A stretch of DNA of 64,000 bases from Denitratisoma oestradiolicum (GTDB lineage: Bacteria > Pseudomonadota > Gammaproteobacteria > Burkholderiales > Rhodocyclaceae), in the NCBI RefSeq assembly GCF_902813185.1, contig NZ_LR778301.1:2852001-2916000 (forward strand). Direction: 5' to 3'. Position numbers and translations under genes: made by a program. The notes below the pieces were generated by a model. The model was not told the DNA's origin. It searched no databases and saw nothing but the letters and a program-made list of their open reading frames with translations. Positions within the stretch are counted from its first letter, which is position 1; each line of letters opens with the position of its first letter. Below, one piece after another: positions 34,560 to 42,348 of this stretch.

Positions 34560-35243
34560 ATGCCGCGTAAGCAAGACGGATACACCCTGATCGAGATCGC
34601 CATCGTCCTGATCATCATCGGCCTCCTCCTGGGTGGTGTGCTGAAGGGCCAGGAATTGATCACCCAGGCCAAAATCAGGAACATCATCAACGACCTCAAC
34701 GGTGTCACCACAGCCATCCAGACCTATCAGGACCGCTACCGCGCCCTCCCCGGCGATGATCCTGCCGCCGCCGGACGCTGGCAGGACAGCGGGGGCAACA
34801 CGCTGACCACCGTCGCCACAAATCCCGGAGATGGCCGCTTCGACGGCGCTTACGGCGACAACACTGCCGGCGCTCCCGGTGCGGCCCAGGAAACCCTGCT
34901 GTTCTGGCAGCATCTGCGCCTGGCCGGCTTCATCCCCGGCCCCGCCTCGGGCCCCGGCAGCGGCAACCCTCCCGCCAATGCGGCGGGGGGCCTGACCGGC
35001 ATCCAGACCCGGGGCATGGGCTTCAACGGCAACATCGTCTGCCTCTCCAATCTTCCGGACAAGGTCGCCATCGCCGTGGACGGCGCCCTGGACGACGGCA
35101 ATGCCCTGATCGGCCAAATCCGGGCCAAGCACCAGACAGGCCCCAGTCCGATCGAGGACCCAGTCTCGAACACAGCGCCAGGGACCACCGATGCCTACGT
35201 GGAGACCGGCAACAACCAGTACCTGCTGTGCAAGAGCCTGTGA
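34560..35243 (+). CDS. Type IV pilin (prepilin)
   Basis: This 227-residue prepilin has a short leader MPRKQDG before YTLIEIAIVLIIIGLLLGG, with Glu at mature position 5. The C-terminal domain has two cysteines (NIVCLSNL and YLLCKSL) suitable for a pilin disulfide loop. AAGGAGAT lies just upstream of the ATG at 34560. It is the last gene of the pilus operon, separated by a REP-like element from the previous prepilin, and may be the major subunit. No prepilin peptidase gene is in the window. Confidence 0.88.
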   Translation: MPRKQDGYTLIEIAIVLIIIGLLLGGVLKGQELITQAKIRNIINDLNGVTTAIQTYQDRYRALPGDDPAAAGRWQDSGGNTLTTVATNPGDGRFDGAYGDNTAGAPGAAQETLLFWQHLRLAGFIPGPASGPGSGNPPANAAGGLTGIQTRGMGFNGNIVCLSNLPDKVAIAVDGALDDGNALIGQIRAKHQTGPSPIEDPVSNTAPGTTDAYVETGNNQYLLCKSL

Positions 35244-35258
35244 CCCGGCGAGGACCCA

Positions 35259-37235
35259 CTATTCCTGCGCGCCCCGCAGCAGGAGTTCCTCCCCGGCGGC
35301 CAGGGCGGCCTGGGTACCCAGCAATACAACCACATCGTCTGCGGTCAGGGGAGCGGCCGTCATGTCATTGCGGGCCCGGCCCTGGCCCCGCCGGCGTATC
35401 GCCGACACCGTGCAGCCGCATTCGTCCAGGGCCAGTTGATCCAACGTCAGGCCGATGGCATGGGCGCCCTCACCCAGGGTCACCGCATGAAGACGGGGCA
35501 AGCCGGCCTCGTCCTCGGCGTCGCTGCTATCGCCGACGCCATGAAAGAAGCCCCGCAACAGGCCGTAGTGATGCTCCCGCAGCTCCCTGAGCCGGCGCAA
35601 TACCTTGGACATCGGCACCCCCAGCAGGGCCAGGGCATGGGTGGCCAGCATCACGCTGGACTCCAGGGCCTCGGGTATGACCTCGGTGGCGCCGGCCTCG
35701 GTCAGCCGTTCCACATCCTGCTCCTCCGCAGCCCGCACCACCACGGGCAGGTCCGGGCGCAGGGCGCGAACATGGTGCAGCACCCGCAAGGCCGCCGCCC
35801 GGTCGGCGAAGGTGATCACCAGCACATGGGCACGGACGATGCCCGCCGCCACCAGGGTCTCGCGCCGGGTGCAGTCGCCGTAGCTCACCGGTTCGCCGGC
35901 GGCGGCAGCCTCTCTCACCCGCTCCGGGTCCAGGTCCAGGGCCATCAGGGAAAAACCTTCCGGCTCCAGAATGCGGGCCAGGTGCTGGCCGGTGCGACCA
36001 TAGCCGCAAAGGATCACATGCTTTTCCGCGCCCATTGAACGGGCGGCGATCTGGGTCAGCTGCATGGAACGCAACAGCCACTCCGACGCCACGAAGCGCA
36101 ACACAATACGATCGGAAAAATGCACCAGCAGAGGCGCCAGCATCAGGGACAACACCAGGGTCGTCAGCACCACCTGCTCCACCTGGGGCGACAGCAGGCC
36201 CCGGGCCTGGACCAGCAGCACGAAGCCAAATTCGCCGCCGGCGCAGAGCCACAGGCCGCTGCGCAGGGCGGAGCCCGGCGTGGTGCCGAAGAGTCGTGAC
36301 AAGCCGCCCACCAGCACCAGCTTGCCCCCCAGCAGCAGGACCAGGCTGCCCAGCACCCAGGGCAGATGAGCCAGCACCGCCGCCAGATCCAGGAACATGC
36401 CGATGGTGATGAAGAACAGCCCCATCAGCACATCCCGGAAGGGCTTGATGTCCTCTTCCACCTGGTAGCGGTATTCAGTCTCGGCAATCAACATGCCGGC
36501 AACAAAGGCCCCCAGGGCCAGGGACAGCCCCGCCAGTTCGGTCAGCCAGGCCAGGCCCAGGGTAAACAGCAGCACGTTCAGCACAAAAAGCTCGGAGGAC
36601 TTGCGCCTTGCCACCAGGAAGAACCAGCCCCGGGTCAGTCGCTGGCCCAGGAAGATCACCACCACCAGCACCAGGGCGGCCTTGAGCAGGGCCAGGCCCA
36701 CGGTTTCAGCCATCAGGCCCGCCGGCTGGGACAGGGCCGGTACCATGATCAGCAGGGGCACCACGGCGATATCCTGGAACAGCAGCACCCCGATCACCTC
36801 CCGGCCATGGCGGGAATCCAGCTCCAGGCGTTCGGCCAGAAGCCGGGACAAGACTGCCGTGGAGGACATGGCCAGCACTCCCCCCAGGGCGAAGCCCGTG
36901 CCCCAGCCCAGCCCCAGCAGCACCGCCCCCCCCATGACCACGGCCAGGGTCGCCAGCACCTGGGCCAGACCCAGGCCGAAAACGATGCGTCGCATGCTGT
37001 ACAGGCGCGGCAGGGAGAACTCCAGGCCGATGGAGAACATCAGGAACACCACCCCGAATTCCGCCAGATGCCCGGCCAAGGCAGGGTCCGGCACCAGGTC
37101 CAGGGCATGGGGGCCGATCGCCACCCCCACCATCAGATAGCCCAGGACCGGCGGCAGATTGAAGGAACGGAACAGGGTCACCACCAGCACGGCAGCGGCC
37201 AGCAGCAGCAGGATGATTTGCAAAGCAGAGGTCAT
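35259..37235 (-). CDS. CPA2-family K+/H+ antiporter, KefB/KefC-like
   Basis: This 658-residue protein has an N-terminal Na+/H+ exchanger-type membrane domain (about 1-385, some 12 helices), then a TrkA-N nucleotide-binding domain with GYGRTGQHLARIL (about 409-421) and a C-terminal TrkA-C region (about 580-650). It should be a potassium or cation efflux antiporter gated by a bound nucleotide. It is divergent from kdsD with a 61-bp gap, an arrangement common in betaproteobacteria. It ends 15 bp from the convergent pilin gene. Confidence 0.9.
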   Translation of the reverse strand: MTSALQIILLLLAAAVLVVTLFRSFNLPPVLGYLMVGVAIGPHALDLVPDPALAGHLAEFGVVFLMFSIGLEFSLPRLYSMRRIVFGLGLAQVLATLAVVMGGAVLLGLGWGTGFALGGVLAMSSTAVLSRLLAERLELDSRHGREVIGVLLFQDIAVVPLLIMVPALSQPAGLMAETVGLALLKAALVLVVVIFLGQRLTRGWFFLVARRKSSELFVLNVLLFTLGLAWLTELAGLSLALGAFVAGMLIAETEYRYQVEEDIKPFRDVLMGLFFITIGMFLDLAAVLAHLPWVLGSLVLLLGGKLVLVGGLSRLFGTTPGSALRSGLWLCAGGEFGFVLLVQARGLLSPQVEQVVLTTLVLSLMLAPLLVHFSDRIVLRFVASEWLLRSMQLTQIAARSMGAEKHVILCGYGRTGQHLARILEPEGFSLMALDLDPERVREAAAAGEPVSYGDCTRRETLVAAGIVRAHVLVITFADRAAALRVLHHVRALRPDLPVVVRAAEEQDVERLTEAGATEVIPEALESSVMLATHALALLGVPMSKVLRRLRELREHHYGLLRGFFHGVGDSSDAEDEAGLPRLHAVTLGEGAHAIGLTLDQLALDECGCTVSAIRRRGQGRARNDMTAAPLTADDVVVLLGTQAALAAGEELLLRGAQE

Positions 37236-37263
37236 GGGTGCCGATGGGGCCCGGGGGCCTGGT

Positions 37264-37269
37264 TATAAT
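37264..37269 (+). promoter_or_regulatory. -10 box of the kdsD promoter
   Basis: A perfect TATAAT lies 27 bp upstream of the kdsD start in the divergent spacer. The -35 region is poor, so an activator or extended contacts may be needed. Confidence 0.45.
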
Positions 37270-37296
37270 CCGCCTCAATCATAACCGGCCCCCGCC

Positions 37297-38280
37297 ATGA
37301 CCCCAACGATTTCCAACGAGCATACCCTCGCCCTGGCCCGGCGCGTCCTGGGCATCGAGGCCGAGGCGGTGCAGACCCTGGCGGGACGCCTCGATGGCGC
37401 GTTCATCGAGGCGGTGCAATTGATCCTCTCCTGCCATGGCCGGGTCATCGTCAGCGGCATCGGCAAGTCGGGACACATCGCCCGCAAGATCGCCTCCACC
37501 ATGGCCAGCACCGGCACCCCGGCCTACTTCGTCCATGCCGCCGAGGCCGTCCACGGCGACCTGGGCATGATCACCCGGGAGGACGTGCTGATCGCTCTTT
37601 CCAATTCCGGCGAAGGCGATGAATTGCTCACCGTCGTTCCCCTGGTCAAGCGCCAGGGCGGGCGACTCATCGCCATCACCGGCAACGCGGCATCCTCCCT
37701 GGCCCAGGAAGCGGACGTACATCTGGATGCGGGAGTGAGGGAAGAAGCCTGCCCCCTCAACCTGGCGCCCACCGCCAGCACCACGGCGGCCCTGGCCCTG
37801 GGCGACGCCCTGGCCGTGGCCCTGCTGGATGCCCGGGGCTTCGGCGCCGAGGACTTCGCCCGCTCCCATCCCGGTGGCGCCCTGGGGCGCAAGCTGCTCA
37901 CCCACGTGGCCGATGTGATGCGACCCCTGGCCGAGATCCCCCGTGCCGACGAGGACACCCTGATCCCCGCGGCCCTGCTCGCCATGTCCCGGGGCAAGAT
38001 GGGCCTGATCACCGTTCTGGATGGCGACAACAGATTGCAGGGAGTGTTCACCGACGGCGACCTGCGCCGCGCCCTGGAGCGGCTGGGCGACCTGCGCACC
38101 GTCAGCGTCGGCGAACTGATGACCCGCCGGCCCCGCACCATCGGCGCCAACCGCCTGGCGGTGGAAGCCGTGGAGATGATGGAGTTGCACAAGATCAACC
38201 AACTACTGGTGGTGGATGACGCCGGCCGGCTCGAAGGCGCCCTCAACATGCACGACCTGTTCCGGGCCAAGGTGATCTGA
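37297..38280 (+). CDS. kdsD: D-arabinose 5-phosphate isomerase
   Basis: This 327-residue enzyme converts ribulose 5-phosphate to arabinose 5-phosphate, the first step of Kdo synthesis for lipopolysaccharide. It has an SIS sugar-isomerase domain (about 35-170) with GIGKSGHIARKIASTMASTGTPA and the SNSGEGDEL loop, then two CBS domains (about 205-325). The kdsC start overlaps the stop (TGATG), giving translational coupling. Confidence 0.95.
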   Translation: MTPTISNEHTLALARRVLGIEAEAVQTLAGRLDGAFIEAVQLILSCHGRVIVSGIGKSGHIARKIASTMASTGTPAYFVHAAEAVHGDLGMITREDVLIALSNSGEGDELLTVVPLVKRQGGRLIAITGNAASSLAQEADVHLDAGVREEACPLNLAPTASTTAALALGDALAVALLDARGFGAEDFARSHPGGALGRKLLTHVADVMRPLAEIPRADEDTLIPAALLAMSRGKMGLITVLDGDNRLQGVFTDGDLRRALERLGDLRTVSVGELMTRRPRTIGANRLAVEAVEMMELHKINQLLVVDDAGRLEGALNMHDLFRAKVI

Positions 38281-38801
38281 TGGATGCCAAAGCCAAGGCC
38301 AGCCGCATCCGGTTGATGGGTTTCGACGTGGATGGCGTGCTGACCGACGGCAGCCTCTACTTCACCAGCCAGGGCGACGAGATGAAGGCCTTTTCCAGCC
38401 TGGACGGCCATGGCCTGAAGATGCTGGCCAGCAGCGGCATCAAGCTGGCCATCATCACTGGCCGCAACTCCCGTGCCGTGGAACTGCGGGCCCGCAACCT
38501 GGGCATCGACCTGCTGCTGCAAGGCGTCGAGGACAAGCGCGGCGCCATGGCCGAACTGCTGGCCGGGCAGCAACTGGACTTCTCCCAAGCGGGCTACATG
38601 GGCGACGACGTGGTGGACCTGCCGCTGCTGCGGGCCTGCGGGTTTTCCGCCAGCGTGGCCGACGGCCATCCCTTTGTTCAGCGCCATGTGGACTTCGTCA
38701 GCAGCAAGCCCGGCGGGCACGGCGCCGTTCGGGAAGTCTGCGAATTCATCCTTGAGGCCCAGGGCCGCCTCAGTGATCTGCTCGAAGGCTATCTGCGATG
38801 A
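38280..38801 (+). CDS. kdsC: 3-deoxy-D-manno-octulosonate 8-phosphate phosphatase
   Basis: This 173-residue HAD-family phosphatase removes phosphate from Kdo-8-P. The nucleophile motif is FDVDGVLTDG (about 15-24), motif II is ITGRNS, and motif IV is YMGDDVVDL. The compact cap-less form matches tetrameric KdsC. It is coupled upstream to kdsD and overlaps lptC by 4 bp (ATGA). Confidence 0.95.
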   Translation: MDAKAKASRIRLMGFDVDGVLTDGSLYFTSQGDEMKAFSSLDGHGLKMLASSGIKLAIITGRNSRAVELRARNLGIDLLLQGVEDKRGAMAELLAGQQLDFSQAGYMGDDVVDLPLLRACGFSASVADGHPFVQRHVDFVSSKPGGHGAVREVCEFILEAQGRLSDLLEGYLR

Positions 38802-39373
38802 GAAGCTCGGGCGCGGCCCTGTTTCCCATCGCCCTCCTGGCCGCCCTGGCCGGACTGACCTTCTGGCTGTCCAGTGCCACCAACGACAACGATCCGAAGC
38901 GTCGCGCCAAGGAGCGCCACGATCCCGACTTCACGGTGGAGAACTTCACCGTCGAGCGCTTCGATGATCAGGGCACGAAAACTCAGACCCTGAAGGCCCG
39001 CCAGATGAATCACTTTCCAGATGACGAAAGCACCGAGGTCACGTTTCCCGAACTGACCTATTTCACCGGCGACCGCCCCACCCAGATCGACGCCCGAAGC
39101 GCCTGGCTCAACAAGGACGGCAAGGAAGTCCGCCTCAAGGGCAATGTCCGCCTGGTCAAGGCCGCAGGCGCCGGCCATCCTCAGACCGTGCTGCAAACCG
39201 AGGCCCTGACCGTGTTTCCCGAGGAGGAACTGGCCCGGGGCAACACGCCGGTCACTTTGCGCCAGGGAGGCTCGGTAGTATCCGGAGACCGCATCGAATA
39301 CCGGGGCAAGGAAAACCTGGCCATCCTGGAAGGCCGTGCCCGGGGAACCTTTCCGAGAGTCCAAAAACAATGA
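38798..39373 (+). CDS. lptC: LPS export protein LptC
   Basis: This 191-residue bitopic membrane protein has one N-terminal helix (ALFPIALLAALAGLTFWLSS) and a periplasmic beta-jellyroll (DFTVENFTVERFDDQGTKTQ ... VQLRGNV-like KEVRLKGNVRLVK). It receives LPS from LptBFG and passes it to LptA. It is coupled to kdsC and lptA by 4-bp overlaps. Confidence 0.92.
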   Translation: MRSSGAALFPIALLAALAGLTFWLSSATNDNDPKRRAKERHDPDFTVENFTVERFDDQGTKTQTLKARQMNHFPDDESTEVTFPELTYFTGDRPTQIDARSAWLNKDGKEVRLKGNVRLVKAAGAGHPQTVLQTEALTVFPEEELARGNTPVTLRQGGSVVSGDRIEYRGKENLAILEGRARGTFPRVQKQ

Positions 39374-39957
39374 TCCACCACATTTCCATCGTACTGGCCG
39401 GCCTGCTTTTGCTGCCGGCGCTTCCCGCCCTGGCGGAACGGGCCGACCGCAACCAGCCCGTCAATCTTGAAGCCGACCGCATCACCGCCGATGACGCCCG
39501 CAAGATTCATGTCTTCGAGGGCAAGGTAGTCCTGACCCAGGGCACCCTGACCATCCGTGCCGACAAGCTGGTCGTCTCCCAGGACGCCGAGGGCTACCAG
39601 AAAGGCATCGCCACCGGTGGCCCCAATGGCCTGGCCCATTTCCGACAGAAACGCGAGGGCCGCGCCGAGTACATCGAAGGGGAGGCTGAACGCATCGAGC
39701 ACGACGCAAAATCAGAGAAGTCCGAATTTTTCCTGCACGCCAGGGTCCGCAGCGGCTCGGACGAAGTACGGGGCCAGTATGTAATCTACGATGCCCGTTC
39801 GGAAACCTACCTGGTCAGCAATGGCCCAGGGGGAAGCACCCTGCCATCAACACGAAAACAGCCCGCTCCCGAACGGGTACGGGCCGTGATCCATCCCAAG
39901 AACCGCGAAGAAAGTTCGCCCTCCGCACCAGTGGCTGCCCCCAACCCCGCCAATTAA
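39370..39957 (+). CDS. lptA: LPS transport periplasmic protein LptA
   Basis: This 195-residue protein has a cleavable signal peptide (to about residue 23, LPALAERADR) and the LptA/OstA-like jellyroll: QPVNLEADRITADDARKIHVFEGKVVLTQGTLTI. It forms the periplasmic bridge for LPS. It is the last gene of this operon: a terminator follows and the usual lptB and rpoN genes are not here. Confidence 0.93.
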   Translation: MIHHISIVLAGLLLLPALPALAERADRNQPVNLEADRITADDARKIHVFEGKVVLTQGTLTIRADKLVVSQDAEGYQKGIATGGPNGLAHFRQKREGRAEYIEGEAERIEHDAKSEKSEFFLHARVRSGSDEVRGQYVIYDARSETYLVSNGPGGSTLPSTRKQPAPERVRAVIHPKNREESSPSAPVAAPNPAN

Positions 39958-39979
39958 TAACGTCGGATCGCCAAGACAA

Positions 39980-40001
39980 GCCGCCATCTGGCGGCTTTTT
40001 T
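39980..40001 (+). terminator. Factor-independent terminator after lptA
   Basis: GCCGCCA/TGGCGGC stem (39980-39995) with a 2-base loop followed by six T. It separates the LPS operon from the phasin gene. Confidence 0.85.
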
Positions 40002-40114
40002 GTTTGCACTGCCACAATCAGGCCTTCCGGAGGGGTACAATCCCTCAAAATATATATGTAACTTATTGTTATTCATAAATAAAAAAATATATGGTGCGAA
40101 GCACAAAAAAGTTC

Positions 40115-40142
40115 TTGACAAGGGATTCGACATCCCTATAAT
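40115..40142 (+). promoter_or_regulatory. Strong sigma-70 promoter of the phasin gene
   Basis: Consensus TTGACA (40115-40120), a 16-bp spacer and consensus TATAAT (40137-40142). The 60 bp upstream are very AT-rich and could act as an UP element. This predicts high expression, as expected for a granule-coating protein. About 90 bp of leader precede the gene. Confidence 0.85.
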
Positions 40143-40243
40143 TCGACACATACCGCAGTGCAACATCGCGGCGTTGGAAGTGGGTGACCACGAGCCCTTT
40201 TGAAGTTCAACCTGAACCGACAGATTCCTGACAGGAGAGCATC

Positions 40244-40789
40244 ATGTACGCCATTCCCGAGAAAATCGCCGCTGCCAACAAAGCCAACGTGGAAACCCTG
40301 CTGACGGTTGCCAACACTGCCTTCGCCAGCGCCGAGCGTCTGGCCGCACTCAACCTGAATACTGCCCGCTCCCTGCTGGAAGACGCCGTGGCCAACACCA
40401 AGACCCTCTTGGGCGCCAAGGATCCCCAGGAACTGATCGGTCTGCAAACCGCCCTGGCTCAGCCTACCGTGGAAAAGGCCGTGGCCTACTCCCGCAGCGT
40501 GTATGAAATCGCCAGCCAGACCCAGGAAGAACTGGGCAAGGTTCTGGAAGTCCAGTATGCCGAACTGAACAAGAATGTCGGCAACGTGCTGGATCTGGCC
40601 GCGAAGAATGCCCCCGCCGGCTCCGACGTGGCCGTGGCCGCCGTCAAGTCCGCCATGGCTGCCGCCAACTCCGCCTACGACAGCGTGACCAAGGCTGCCC
40701 GTCAGGTTGCCGAGATCACCGAAGCCAACGTGGCCGCCGCCACCAACGCCACGGTCAAGGCCGCCGCCAAGACGAAGAAGGCCGCCTGA
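40244..40789 (+). CDS. Phasin family protein
   Basis: This 181-residue, helix-rich, Ala/Lys-rich protein starts MYAIPEKIAAANKANVETLL and has the phasin_2-type region ARSLLEDAVANTKTLLGAKDPQELIGLQ (about 45-72). The C-terminus is an Ala/Lys-rich tail. Phasins coat polyhydroxyalkanoate granules and set their size. A GGAGAG site precedes the ATG. It is flanked by its own promoter and terminator, so it is monocistronic. Confidence 0.93.
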   Translation: MYAIPEKIAAANKANVETLLTVANTAFASAERLAALNLNTARSLLEDAVANTKTLLGAKDPQELIGLQTALAQPTVEKAVAYSRSVYEIASQTQEELGKVLEVQYAELNKNVGNVLDLAAKNAPAGSDVAVAAVKSAMAAANSAYDSVTKAARQVAEITEANVAAATNATVKAAAKTKKAA

Positions 40790-40841
40790 ATCGCGTAACC
40801 AGTTTGTCTCCTCCTCCGCCCCGCAATGGGACGGTTTCAAA

Positions 40842-40869
40842 CCCCGATCTCACGATTGGGGTTTTTTTT
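40842..40869 (+). terminator. Terminator after the phasin gene
   Basis: CCCCGAT/ATTGGGG stem (one G-T pair) with a 6-base loop at 40842-40861, then eight T. The leftward gene on the other strand ends at 40872. Confidence 0.85.
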
Positions 40870-40871
40870 AT

Positions 40872-41618
40872 CTATTTTTCGGAGAAGGCCAGACTCATCC
40901 CGGCCACTTCGGCGCGAATCTCGGCCATGGCCGGCGCCACCTGGGCGTGAGCGCCCCGCACCCCCAATTCCACATGGCGGCCTTGGGTTTCGTCGCCGAA
41001 ACTGGGCAGGCTGAAGACCACGATGCCCGGGTAATCCCGCTCGATGCGCCGCATCAGTTCCAGCAGCATGCCCTCGTGGCCCTCCCAGACCAGGATGGCC
41101 TGCTCGGTCTCGTCGCGGCGATGGAAGCGGTCGGCATAGCGGGTGTCCAGCACCCACTCCACCATGGGCCAGGCCATCTGGGGAAAGCCCGGCACGAAGT
41201 GATGATCCCCGACACTGAAGCCGGGAATGCGGTTGAAGGAATTGGGGATGATGCGGCAACCGGCGGGGAAATCCCCCAGTTGCAGGCGGTTGGCCGTGAT
41301 CTCGACACCGAAGCGGGCACGTATTTCCGCCTCGGCCTCGGGGTGCAGCACCAGGGGTACGCCGGCGGCCTGGGCCGCCGCCTGGCGGGTGTGATCGTCC
41401 GGGGTCACGCCGATACCGCCGAAGCTGAAAACCACGTCGTCCCCGGCCAGACTCCGTTTCAGGGTCTCCACCAGGCGGGGCCGGTCGTCCCCCAGATAGC
41501 TCACCCAGTCCAGCACCAGGCCCCTAGCCGCCAGCAGTTCCACCAGCTTGGGGAAGTGCTTGTCCTGACGTTTGCCACGGATGATTTCATCCCCGATGAT
41601 CAAGGCGCCGAAGCCCAT
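40872..41618 (-). CDS. CinA-like molybdopterin-binding-domain protein
   Basis: This 248-residue protein is built from a MoaB/MogA-like MoCF domain in its first about 170 residues: GALIIGDEIIRGKRQDKHF, VVFSFGGIGVTPDDHTR (the GGxGxTxDD motif) and FVPGFPQMAWPM. It resembles the N-terminal half of CinA and lacks the amidohydrolase half. Members can be nucleotide or NMN-related hydrolases; the exact reaction is unknown. It starts 10 bp after the EI24-family gene ends, so co-transcription is likely. Confidence 0.85.
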   Translation of the reverse strand: MGFGALIIGDEIIRGKRQDKHFPKLVELLAARGLVLDWVSYLGDDRPRLVETLKRSLAGDDVVFSFGGIGVTPDDHTRQAAAQAAGVPLVLHPEAEAEIRARFGVEITANRLQLGDFPAGCRIIPNSFNRIPGFSVGDHHFVPGFPQMAWPMVEWVLDTRYADRFHRRDETEQAILVWEGHEGMLLELMRRIERDYPGIVVFSLPSFGDETQGRHVELGVRGAHAQVAPAMAEIRAEVAGMSLAFSEK

Positions 41619-41628
41619 GGGTCGCTCC

Positions 41629-42348
41629 TTATTGACTCACCACGGCCCCTCCGCGCAGGCGGCGCAGGGCTTCCAGGGTGTAGTGGGTAAACAGCAGAGC
41701 CGCCAGGGCCGGGGCCAGTAGCCCGGCCAGGGGCACGGGGGCCAGCAAGGCCGGTACCGCGCCCAGGATCAGCAGGCGCTGGGCGTGGTCTCGCCGCAGA
41801 TTCCTGGCCTCATGGGCCGTGGCGTGGAGGGCCAGGCAGTCCGGCGCGAAGGTGCGCCGGTTGAGCCAGGCCACCCAATACACCGGCAGCACCAGGGCCA
41901 GGCCCGGCACCAGCCAGAGGGGCAGGGTCAGCAGCCAGCCCAGGGTGAAACCCAGGGCCGCCGCCAGTCCATTGACCAGGGAAGCCAGCAGGCTGTCGCG
42001 GCCCATGGGCGCCAGCTCTCTGTAATCGTCCCGGGCCACGGCGGCGATCAACCAGGGCACCACCACGATGCCGGCCAGCAGGGTGGCCAGGAGATAGGCC
42101 AGGGCCAGCAGGCTCAGGGCGCTGCCCAGGGTAGCGAGGAAGCCAGCCAGCCCCGGCCAGTCCCACGACAGCAGCCAGGACAGGGGGGGCAGGTCCAGCA
42201 AGGCATCCCTGAACCAGGGGTACAGCCAAGGGGACAATCCTCCACCCACCACCAGGGCCAGCAGGGCCGGCGTCAGCAGATAGCCCCAGATCCGGGGCCG
42301 GGTCAGGCTGTGGAGGCTGCGCACCAGGGCCAGCAGCACTTCATCCAT
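41629..42348 (-). CDS. EI24 domain (CysZ-like) membrane protein
   Basis: This 239-residue membrane protein has at least four hydrophobic segments (LLTPALLALVVGGGLSPWLY, FLATLGSALSLLALAYLLATLLAGIVVVPWL, LGWLLTLPLWLVPGLALVLPVYWVAW, and a C-terminal pair). WLNRRTFAPDCLALHATAHE is the conserved family loop. CysZ in this family imports sulfate, but in betaproteobacteria the EI24 members near cinA-like genes are uncharacterised. Its start overlaps the end of hrpA by 8 bp. Confidence 0.85.
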   Translation of the reverse strand: MDEVLLALVRSLHSLTRPRIWGYLLTPALLALVVGGGLSPWLYPWFRDALLDLPPLSWLLSWDWPGLAGFLATLGSALSLLALAYLLATLLAGIVVVPWLIAAVARDDYRELAPMGRDSLLASLVNGLAAALGFTLGWLLTLPLWLVPGLALVLPVYWVAWLNRRTFAPDCLALHATAHEARNLRRDHAQRLLILGAVPALLAPVPLAGLLAPALAALLFTHYTLEALRRLRGGAVVSQ

